6,612 nucleotides of DNA from Candidatus Poribacteria bacterium (GTDB lineage: Bacteria; Poribacteria; DTPJ01), in contig DTPJ01000557.1 in NCBI GenBank assembly GCA_011334435.1, positions 1 to 6,612 of the forward strand, given 5' to 3'. The first letter of the stretch is position 1. Each line of letters begins with the position of its first letter. Shown piece by piece: positions 1 to 5,239 of this stretch. The notes under the pieces are model-generated. The model saw nothing but the letters and a program-made list of their open reading frames with translations. It had not been told where the DNA came from and did no database searches. A program made the translations under genes and the position numbers.

Positions 1-834
1 ATCGATCCACATCTGAAAATCTGGCTTTTCAAAAGGGCTTGTGACAGGATGATGTTCATAAAAATCGCCTAATGACAATTTATATCCAATATCGTTCGCC
101 TCAAATCTCCCTTTTGGACCATAGGCACGGATAGTCGCATGGGCAGGAAAACCCGGTTCAAGTTGTGCAAGGTCTCCACATTCTATTATGGCTCTTATTC
201 CATTATCATAAGTAATATGACCTAACAAGGCATCTTCAACAAATTCCTTATGACCAGTTAAAGTTTGACGTTCAACATCTATTTGTCCCATAACGGTAGT
301 TATCTTATGATCAAGTAACCAGTAATTGAACATATCAAGCCAATGAACACCCCAAGTCATCACATCAGACCCCGGAGTCATCGCCCACAAAAGCAACGGT
401 TCACCAAGCATTCCCGATGCAATAACATCACGTCCTTTGATATACTGCTCACCATATCTGCGTTGATGACCGATTGCAAGTTTAACGCCATTTATCCTGC
501 AAGCATCTATCATAGCATCGCATTCTTTGATGTTTTTTGCCATAGGTTTTTCGCAGATAATACCTTTAACGCCTGACTCTGCTGAAAGTATAGTCATAGG
601 GGCATGCTGTGATGGATTAGTGCAGACGCTTACAATGTCAAGATTTTCATTGTTAAGCATTTCAGAGGCGTTATTATAAAAATGCTTCAGCCCCAAAGCG
701 CGATATTCAGGTTCTCGGCGGTTTGATGGATCAGCGCCAGCGATGAGTTCAACATTTTCCATTTTAGCATAAGCAGAGGCATGTTTTAGACCTATCCCTC
801 CACATCCGATAATTCCAGCTCTATACTTTTTCAT
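1..834 (-). CDS. Gfo/Idh/MocA family NAD(P)-dependent oxidoreductase, C-terminus cut off by the window edge
   Basis: I translated this from the minus strand; the frame is open from the ATG at 834 to base 1, giving 278 residues with no stop. The N-terminus starts MKKYRAGIIGCGGIG, a Rossmann strand-loop-helix with GxGxxG at residues 10-15, and an acidic residue (D35) ends the second strand. EKP at 95-97 is the family signature; its Lys (K96) is normally catalytic. GVHWLDMF at 162-169 holds the usual catalytic His (H164) at the start of the C-terminal alpha/beta domain. The Asp usually four residues before this His is Thr160 here. Family members oxidise or reduce sugars, inositols and related polyols; the substrate cannot be read from this part. 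Full members have about 330-390 residues, so about 50-110 are missing. No signal peptide is seen, so it is probably cytoplasmic. The start is set by GAGGTGG seven bases upstream (bases 842-848, minus). It is divergent from the gene at 1220, with its own promoter at 943-971. Confidence 0.93.
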   Translation of the reverse strand, partial: MKKYRAGIIGCGGIGLKHASAYAKMENVELIAGADPSNRREPEYRALGLKHFYNNASEMLNNENLDIVSVCTNPSQHAPMTILSAESGVKGIICEKPMAKNIKECDAMIDACRINGVKLAIGHQRRYGEQYIKGRDVIASGMLGEPLLLWAMTPGSDVMTWGVHWLDMFNYWLLDHKITTVMGQIDVERQTLTGHKEFVEDALLGHITYDNGIRAIIECGDLAQLEPGFPAHATIRAYGPKGRFEANDIGYKLSLGDFYEHHPVTSPFEKPDFQMWID

Positions 835-942
835 ATTAAAACCACCTCAACTCTTATTATTATTCCGCTTTTTTTAGATAAAGCTATCAGTATATATCTA
901 TACCTGTAATTTTCTATCGTAAATAGAGATCCAACTGCACTT

Positions 943-971
943 ATTATGTAAAAAATGTGTATCAATGTCAA
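943..971 (-). promoter_or_regulatory. Sigma70-type promoter for the Gfo/Idh/MocA gene
   Basis: Read on the minus strand, TTGACA (966-971) is a perfect -35 box. It is followed by a 17-base spacer and CATAAT (943-948), five of six matches to the -10 consensus. Transcription would start near 936, leaving a leader of about 100 bases before the ATG at 834. That leader has only a weak inverted repeat (TAGATA/TATCTA) and no riboswitch that I recognise. Confidence 0.72.
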
Positions 972-1133
972 TAATTAAATATTTATCATTTTTATTCTAC
1001 TGATGGTGAATCAGAATAAAGACTGTATTAATTTAGTAAGTAATTCAAATAACTGATGAACACAATAACACATCTCACTTTTACCTGCATTGATCCAATC
1101 TGCATCATACAGTATCCTGGATTTAAACTAAAT
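972..1133. other. Non-coding AT-rich spacer between divergent promoters
   Basis: This stretch lies between the minus-strand promoter at 943-971 and the plus-strand promoter at 1134-1162. No convincing open frame with a ribosome binding site is present on either strand. The only structure noticed is an imperfect inverted repeat at 994-1017 (CTGAT/ATCAG around a five-base loop, outer ATT/AAT). No T-run follows it on either strand in the position expected of a terminator. I cannot assign it a function. Confidence 0.5.
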
Positions 1134-1162
1134 TTGACAAAAATGATTTCTTGGTGTAAAAT
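1134..1162 (+). promoter_or_regulatory. Sigma70-type promoter for the unknown exported-protein gene
   Basis: TTGACA (1134-1139) is a perfect -35 box. A 17-base spacer leads to TAAAAT (1157-1162), five of six matches to the -10 consensus. An overlapping TATAAT at 1163-1168 is a perfect -10 hexamer but would need a 23-base spacer. Transcription should start near 1169, giving about 50 bases of leader before the coding sequence. With no terminator after the gene, this promoter could also feed the trp leader. Confidence 0.75.
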
Positions 1163-1219
1163 TATAATGGGATAAAAGTTAATGGGCTAAAAGCTTTGCT
1201 TTGAGAGGATGTGATAACG

Positions 1220-1834
1220 TTGAAAGGAATCAATATAATCCTAATATTAACCTTTATGACGTTCTCATTTTCCGTGATAACAACAGCTCATAATATATAT
1301 GCTAATGAGACTACCATTAGTCAGATTGAACTTTATGATTTGAATAAACATATTACTAAAGATGATTCTCGTCCAGCGATAAAATTTGGATGGTTATTTG
1401 AGAAATACGATTTTAATCAAATTGAGGGATTTTTCCAAACTCGCTATGGCGAATATTATAGATATTATGAACGATACCTTAATGATAAACAGCAAGAGAT
1501 CGCAAATAAATTCGGTTTGACAAGCATATATATCAGACCAAACTTTAAGAAGTATGATAATTCTAAATTGATATTTACAAAAAGCATCTTAAATGATAGA
1601 CTTACGCTCAGATATCTTGCACCATTTTATGATATTTCGGATTTTGAAATTCTTATGGCTTTTCGTCCAAATAAATCGTTAAATCTAATAATGCGAAGTG
1701 AGATTAATGGCGAAAGTAGTATAGCGGTTGCGGTAACATATCCGCTTGGATGTAGAACAACAAAATCAGATGATACTGGGGCTATGCGTAATACCAGACG
1801 TATACTCAGAAAAGTGATCGGAATCAAGATTTAG
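1220..1834 (+). CDS. Unrecognised protein with N-terminal signal sequence, probably exported
   Basis: I do not recognise the family. From the TTG at 1220 the product has 204 residues. It begins MKGINIILIL, a short basic start followed by a hydrophobic stretch to about residue 22. A plausible signal-peptidase site follows NIYA (about residue 28) before NETT, so export is inferred. The middle is rich in aromatic and charged residues (EYYRYYERY around residues 83-91). Residues about 125-170 alternate polar and hydrophobic residues in short strands, as in beta-rich or outer-membrane-type proteins, but they are too few to call a barrel. The last 25 residues are basic. I prefer TTG 1220 because AGAGGA (1204-1209) lies ten bases upstream. 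The in-frame GTG at 1211, which adds three residues, has that site only one base away. ATG 1256 would shorten the signal sequence. A strong promoter precedes it at 1134-1162; no terminator follows before the trp leader. Confidence 0.7.
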   Translation: MKGINIILILTFMTFSFSVITTAHNIYANETTISQIELYDLNKHITKDDSRPAIKFGWLFEKYDFNQIEGFFQTRYGEYYRYYERYLNDKQQEIANKFGLTSIYIRPNFKKYDNSKLIFTKSILNDRLTLRYLAPFYDISDFEILMAFRPNKSLNLIMRSEINGESSIAVAVTYPLGCRTTKSDDTGAMRNTRRILRKVIGIKI

Positions 1835-1848
1835 TTACAATTTTTATA

Positions 1849-1877
1849 TTGACTTATTACTTTTTTTCTGTTAAGCT
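1849..1877 (+). promoter_or_regulatory. Candidate trp operon promoter (weak)
   Basis: TTGACT (1849-1854) matches five of six bases of the -35 consensus. Seventeen bases downstream is TAAGCT (1872-1877), only three of six for the -10. It is the best-spaced pair between the end of the upstream gene (1834) and the leader peptide start (1930). A TGT-AAAAAT stretch at 1885-1893 could act as an extended -10 but has no good -35. A promoter is expected here, but I cannot place it with certainty. Read-through from the 1134-1162 promoter is an alternative. Confidence 0.3.
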
Positions 1878-1913
1878 TAAAACATGTAAAAATAGAGTTT
1901 TTCTTAAACATGT
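1876..1913 (+). repeat. Paired direct repeat CTTAAA(A)CATGT
   Basis: CTTAAAACATGT at 1876-1887 recurs as CTTAAACATGT at 1903-1913, about 26 bases from centre to centre. Each copy contains the self-complementary ACATGT. Between them AAAAA (1888-1892) and TTTTT (1898-1902) could close a small hairpin. The position just upstream of the trp leader peptide would suit an operator or the first part of the transcript, but no known regulator site is recognised. In AT-rich DNA chance is possible. Confidence 0.35.
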
Positions 1914-1929
1914 CTTTGGAAACGCTAAG

Positions 1930-2040
1930 ATGACATCAGAAACCACAAAAACATATCCTGTTTTTGACAATGCAGAATTAAATATCCGATTCTGGCGTTG
2001 GTGGTGGCGATCTGTCTTAGTGTGTCCAAGGCAGGAATGA
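1930..2040 (+). CDS. trpL: trp operon leader peptide (Trp-rich, 36 residues)
   Basis: ATG at 1930 opens a 36-codon frame ending at TGA 2038-2040. Residues 21-27 read FWRWWWR: Trp at positions 22, 24, 25 and 26, encoded by TGG at 1993, 1999, 2002 and 2005. The peptide ends VCPRQE, and those codons also form the antiterminator strand of the leader RNA. Four Trp codons in five, just upstream of an intrinsic terminator and trpE, are the hallmark of ribosome-mediated attenuation. With little charged tRNA-Trp the ribosome should stall on the TGG run and let the operon be transcribed. The peptide itself probably has no function. The ribosome binding site is weak (GGA at 1918-1920, nine bases upstream). 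The frame also stays open back to a TTG at 1849, but that triplet lies in a possible -35 box and has no binding site. At 36 residues it is longer than classic leader peptides of 14-20. Confidence 0.85.
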   Translation: MTSETTKTYPVFDNAELNIRFWRWWWRSVLVCPRQE

Positions 2041-2098
2041 TATTTGAAACAGTTAATTTAGTTATATATTTATAGTTTTATATAAGCCGTGGATACAC
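1992..2098 (+). promoter_or_regulatory. trp attenuator: protector and antiterminator pairings
   Basis: GTGTCCAAGGC (2022-2032) can pair with GCCGTGGATACAC (2086-2098), the ascending arm and loop start of the terminator. This gives ten base pairs, one A-G mismatch (2029/2089) and a two-base bulge (2093-2094), and would preclude the terminator hairpin. The same strand can pair less well with the Trp-codon region: TTGG 1998-2001 with CCAA 2026-2029, then C1996-G2031 and G1995-C2032. This reproduces the classic 1:2, 2:3, 3:4 alternatives. A ribosome stalled at 1993-2007 leaves 2022-2032 free to form the antiterminator. A ribosome that reaches the stop at 2038-2040 covers that strand, and the terminator folds. 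Pairings were worked out by hand from the sequence; the mechanism is inferred from known trp attenuators. Confidence 0.75.
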
Positions 2099-2128
2099 TT
2101 AATAGTTGTTCACGGCTTTTTTGTTTTT
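2084..2128 (+). terminator. Intrinsic terminator of the trp attenuator
   Basis: Bases 2084-2095 pair without interruption with 2107-2118: twelve pairs with a core of AGCCGTG/CACGGCT and two G-U pairs near the top. The loop is 11 bases. The 3' arm runs straight into TTTTTT-G-TTTTT (2117-2128). This is a textbook rho-independent terminator placed 26 bases before the trpE start. Because it lies upstream of its operon, it must be conditional. It would also end any transcript reading through from the gene at 1220. Confidence 0.93.
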
Positions 2129-2138
2129 AAACAACATC

Positions 2139-2145
2139 AGGAGGA
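2139..2145 (+). promoter_or_regulatory. Ribosome binding site fixing the trpE start
   Basis: AGGAGGA lies eight bases before the ATG at 2154. It rules out the longer open frame that begins at a TTG at 2106, because that triplet lies in the terminator hairpin and has no binding site. Confidence 0.9.
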
Positions 2146-2153
2146 TTAATAAA

Positions 2154-3629
2154 ATGTATTTTCCATCGCTTGAGGAATTTAGACGAAAGGCAGTCAGAGG
2201 CAATATCGTCCCCGTTTATAAAGAAATTCTCGCAGATATGGAGACGCCAGTTTCTGCCTTACAAAAAATTAATAACGGAAGCTATGCTTTTTTGTTAGAA
2301 AGCGTTGAAGGCGGAGAGAAAATCGCCCAATACTCATTCTTGGGTAGCAATCCATCTATAGTTTTTTATAGCAAAGGAGATAAGGCAACGATCATCAAAG
2401 ATGGCATAAAAGAGGAAATTGAAAACGTTGTTGACCCGATCGGTGAACTCAAAAAACTGATGACAGAGTTTCAACCAGTGAAAGTTCAAGGATTACCAAG
2501 ATTCCATGGAGGGGCTGTTGGATATGTCAGCTATGATATGGTGCGGTTTTTTGAAAAACTACCTCCTGCCAAATCAGATGAACTTAACGTGCCTGACTGC
2601 TTTTTCATGCTCACCGATACAATACTCGTCTTTGATCATGTAAACCATAAGATCAAGGTCGTGTCAAATGCTCACATCAACGGCGGAATTGATTCTGCAT
2701 ACGACAAAGCGATCTCCAGAATAGATGAGATCATATCTACATTAAAAAAACCTGTCACTTATAAAAATTCCATAGTCGGCAAATGGGACGAAAGCATAGT
2801 GAAATCTAATTTTACGCAAAATGAATACGAAAAAGCTGTTGAAACCGCAAAAGAATATATAAAAGCGGGAGATATAGTTCAAGTTGTCCCCTCACAAAGG
2901 TTAAGCGTGCCAATTAAAGCTGATCCTTTTAATATTTATAGGGCTTTGAGAACAATTAATCCATCACCTTATATGTATTATCTTAAACTTGGTGATATTC
3001 AAATCGCTGGGTCGTCGCCAGAAGTTATGGTCAGATCAGAGAACGGAATTGTCACTATGCGACCAATAGCAGGCACTGCGAAAAGAGGGGCAAATGATGA
3101 AGAAGACGCTGAAATCGCAAAAGAATTGTTAGCTGATCCAAAAGAACGTGCTGAACATGTTATGCTTGTTGATCTTGGCAGAAATGACGTCGGCAGGGTC
3201 TGTCAATATGGAACAGTTAAAGTTGATGAACTGATGGTTATAGAAAAATACTCCCACGTTATGCACATAGTCTCAAACGTCGTCGGCAAACTTAGACACG
3301 ATAAAGATGCTTTTGATGTTTTGAGAGCATGCTTACCTGCGGGAACTGTCTCTGGTGCACCAAAGATAAGAGCTATGGAGATAATCAACGAGCTTGAGCC
3401 ATCACAACGAGGGATTTATGCTGGTGCTGTTGGATATTTTAGCTTTTCTGGAAATTCGGATACAGCTATCACCATCAGGACTATATTAGTTAAAGATGGT
3501 ATCGCTTATGTTCAGGCTGGTGGAGGAGTAGTAGCTGACTCAATTCCCGAAAAAGAATATCAAGAGACACTAAATAAAGCTAAGGCTTGTATGAAAGCTA
3601 TTCAACTCGCTGAGGAGGGTTTGGAATGA
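2154..3629 (+). CDS. trpE: Anthranilate synthase component I
   Basis: This is the large subunit of anthranilate synthase, which turns chorismate plus ammonia (delivered by TrpG from glutamine) into anthranilate and pyruvate, the first committed step of tryptophan synthesis in the cytoplasm. The 491 residues match the usual length. The N-terminal domain has the LLES motif at 47-50, and NPSPYM follows at 269-274; both belong to the known Trp feedback site, so allosteric inhibition is likely retained. The chorismate-binding domain (about 215-485) shows IAGSSPE (284-290), MRPIAGTAKRG (302-312), LVDLGRND (338-345), CLPAGTVSGAPK (393-404) and QAGGGVV (454-460), all intact. The conserved Trp-site motifs favour TrpE over the folate enzyme PabB, and the leader supports this. 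It contains a single Trp residue (W211). It overlaps trpG by four bases, which suggests translational coupling and balanced subunits. It is regulated by the upstream attenuator. Confidence 0.97.
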   Translation: MYFPSLEEFRRKAVRGNIVPVYKEILADMETPVSALQKINNGSYAFLLESVEGGEKIAQYSFLGSNPSIVFYSKGDKATIIKDGIKEEIENVVDPIGELKKLMTEFQPVKVQGLPRFHGGAVGYVSYDMVRFFEKLPPAKSDELNVPDCFFMLTDTILVFDHVNHKIKVVSNAHINGGIDSAYDKAISRIDEIISTLKKPVTYKNSIVGKWDESIVKSNFTQNEYEKAVETAKEYIKAGDIVQVVPSQRLSVPIKADPFNIYRALRTINPSPYMYYLKLGDIQIAGSSPEVMVRSENGIVTMRPIAGTAKRGANDEEDAEIAKELLADPKERAEHVMLVDLGRNDVGRVCQYGTVKVDELMVIEKYSHVMHIVSNVVGKLRHDKDAFDVLRACLPAGTVSGAPKIRAMEIINELEPSQRGIYAGAVGYFSFSGNSDTAITIRTILVKDGIAYVQAGGGVVADSIPEKEYQETLNKAKACMKAIQLAEEGLE

Positions 3630-4219
3630 TACTGATGGTAGATAATTATGATTCTTTTACGTATAATCTCGTTCAATATATGGGTGAAATTATTATGAAA
3701 CTTTCTTCTGATATTGATATATATTCGCAGATAAAAGTATATAGAAACGATGAGATAACTATATCAGAGATTGAGGCAATGAGTCCTGATAAAATAGTCA
3801 TATCTCCAGGACCTTGCACACCAATAGAAGCTGGTATTTCCAATGACGTAATTGCCAAATTCGCAGGGAAAATACCTATATTAGGCGTTTGCCTTGGTCA
3901 TCAATGTATAGGTCATGTTTTCGGTGGAAAAATAGTAAGGGCAGATAGGCTTATGCACGGAAAGACTTCAATGATCTATCACGATGGCAAGACAATATTT
4001 GAAGGACTTGACAATCCGTTTTCTGCTACACGCTATCACTCTTTGATTATAAAGCCAGAAACGCTTCCAGACTGCCTAACAGTGAACGCATGGACAGAAC
4101 AGGACGAGATTATGGGCGTCAAACATAAGCAATACCCATTATGGGGTGTTCAGTTCCATCCTGAATCAATACTCACTACCGAAGGCAAGAAACTTTTACA
4201 AAATTTCATAACGATTTGA
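3626..4219 (+). CDS. trpG: Anthranilate synthase component II (glutamine amidotransferase)
   Basis: This is a class I glutamine amidotransferase that hydrolyses glutamine and passes ammonia to TrpE. Of its 197 residues, MILMVDNYDSFTYNLVQY opens the fold as in TrpG/PabA, and SPGPCTP (60-66) forms the oxyanion region. GVCLGHQ (87-93) holds the nucleophile Cys89, and QFHPES (176-181) supplies His178 and Glu180, so the triad is complete. Compared with typical TrpG/PabA, the segment between GE (20-21) and YRND (39-42) is about ten residues longer; family members are normally about 187-195 residues. The start is supported by GAGGAGGG (3612-3619), six bases upstream, inside the end of trpE; ATG and the trpE stop share ATGA. 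Some bacteria use one such subunit for both tryptophan and folate synthesis. Whether this one also serves PabB cannot be told here. Confidence 0.96.
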   Translation: MILMVDNYDSFTYNLVQYMGEIIMKLSSDIDIYSQIKVYRNDEITISEIEAMSPDKIVISPGPCTPIEAGISNDVIAKFAGKIPILGVCLGHQCIGHVFGGKIVRADRLMHGKTSMIYHDGKTIFEGLDNPFSATRYHSLIIKPETLPDCLTVNAWTEQDEIMGVKHKQYPLWGVQFHPESILTTEGKKLLQNFITI

Positions 4220-4225
4220 GAGGTG
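4218..4225 (+). promoter_or_regulatory. Ribosome binding site deciding the trpD start
   Basis: GAGAGGTG lies six bases before ATG 4232. The in-frame GTG at 4223 is part of this site and has no binding site of its own, so the start three codons later is preferred. The site overlaps the trpG stop codon. Confidence 0.75.
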
Positions 4226-4231
4226 AAAACG

Positions 4232-5239
4232 ATGATCAGAGAAGCAATAAATAAACTTGTCAACAGAGAAAATCTTTCACAAGAAGAGTCATCAATGGCA
4301 ATGAACGAGATAATGAGCGGAGAAGCTACGCCTGCTCAGATATCAAGCTTCATAACTGCCCTCAGAATGAAAGGTGAAACTATAGATGAGATCACAGGTT
4401 GTGCCAAAGTTATGCGAGAGAAGGTAATGCCTATAAAAACAGATGCTGATTATGTTGTTGACACATGCGGAACAGGTGGGGACAATTCGCATACTTTCAA
4501 TATCTCAACAATTTCCGCATTAGTCGCTGCTGGCGCAGGAGTTCGCATCGCCAAACATGGGAATCGTGCAGTTTCAAGCGATTGTGGAAGTGCCGATGTC
4601 CTCAAAGCTCTTGGCGTGAATATAGATGCAGACGCTGATAAAGTCTCTAAATGTATTGACGAAGTTGGTATAGGATTTTTATTTGCTCCTTTACTTCATC
4701 CTGCAATGAAATATGCAATCACTCCCAGACGCGAAATAGGTATAAGGACAATATTCAATATTTTAGGTCCTTTAACTAATCCTGCAAGTGCAAAAGGACA
4801 AGTGTTAGGTGTCTATGACGAAAAATTAACTGAGCCGTTAGCTTATGTCTTGAAAAACCTTGGCAGTGAACACGTTTTCGTTGTGCATGGTGCTGATGGG
4901 CTTGATGAGATGACAATAACAGATAAAACTTTCGTTAGCGAATTGAAAGGTGGCATGGTGCATACTTATACTATCGCCCCTGAGGATTTTGGCATTCATA
5001 AGGCTGATAGATCAGAGTTGATCGGAGGGACTATTGATGACAATGCGAAAATAGTCTTGAACATACTTAATGGCGAAAAAGGGGCAAAAAGAGATATTGT
5101 GCTTTTAAACGCGGGAACAGCTATTGTCGCAGGCGGAAAGGCATCCGATATTAAAGAGGGAATTTATCTCGCAGAAGAATCTATTGACTCTGGCAAAGCT
5201 CTACAAAAATTAGAAATGTTGATAAAATATAGTGCTTAA
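4232..5239 (+). CDS. trpD: Anthranilate phosphoribosyltransferase
   Basis: The enzyme transfers the phosphoribosyl group of PRPP to anthranilate, giving N-(5-phosphoribosyl)anthranilate, the second step of the tryptophan pathway. The 335 residues fit the family length. The helical N-terminal domain (about 1-70) begins MIREAINKLV, typical of TrpD. Conserved catalytic motifs follow: DTCGTGGD (77-84), which binds PRPP; KHGNRAVSS (108-116); APLLHPAMK (152-160) with the following Arg residues at 166-167; GPLTNP (179-184); and HGADGLDE (219-226), with metal-binding acidic residues. No Trp residue is present. It is a stand-alone TrpD, not fused to the TrpG amidotransferase as in some enterobacteria. 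The preceding gene ends 12 bases upstream, so it is in the same operon. The stop codon overlaps that of the convergent gene by four bases, and no terminator is visible. The genes for the next steps do not follow. Confidence 0.96.
   Translation: MIREAINKLVNRENLSQEESSMAMNEIMSGEATPAQISSFITALRMKGETIDEITGCAKVMREKVMPIKTDADYVVDTCGTGGDNSHTFNISTISALVAAGAGVRIAKHGNRAVSSDCGSADVLKALGVNIDADADKVSKCIDEVGIGFLFAPLLHPAMKYAITPRREIGIRTIFNILGPLTNPASAKGQVLGVYDEKLTEPLAYVLKNLGSEHVFVVHGADGLDEMTITDKTFVSELKGGMVHTYTIAPEDFGIHKADRSELIGGTIDDNAKIVLNILNGEKGAKRDIVLLNAGTAIVAGGKASDIKEGIYLAEESIDSGKALQKLEMLIKYSA

Noticed and set aside
343..576. 77-codon open frame on the + strand.
   Set aside because: It is antisense to the clearly recognisable Gfo/Idh/MocA coding sequence.
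994..1017. Inverted repeat as a terminator between the divergent genes.
   Set aside because: The stem is short and imperfect, no T-run follows it, and a divergent promoter region needs no terminator.
1849..1929. Longer leader-peptide frame starting at TTG 1849 (63 residues).
   Set aside because: The TTG is part of a likely -35 box and has no binding site; ATG 1930 gives a leader of more plausible length.
2106..2153. Extended trpE reading frame from a TTG at 2106, adding 16 residues.
   Set aside because: The extension lies in the terminator hairpin and T-run and has no ribosome binding site; AGGAGGA at 2139-2145 points to ATG 2154, and MYFPSLEEF is a normal TrpE start.
1835..2153. T-box riboswitch or TRAP-binding leader as the trp control.
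   Set aside because: No T-box-like AGGGTGGNACC sequence is present between 1835 and the terminator, and there is no series of regularly spaced GAG/TAG triplets.
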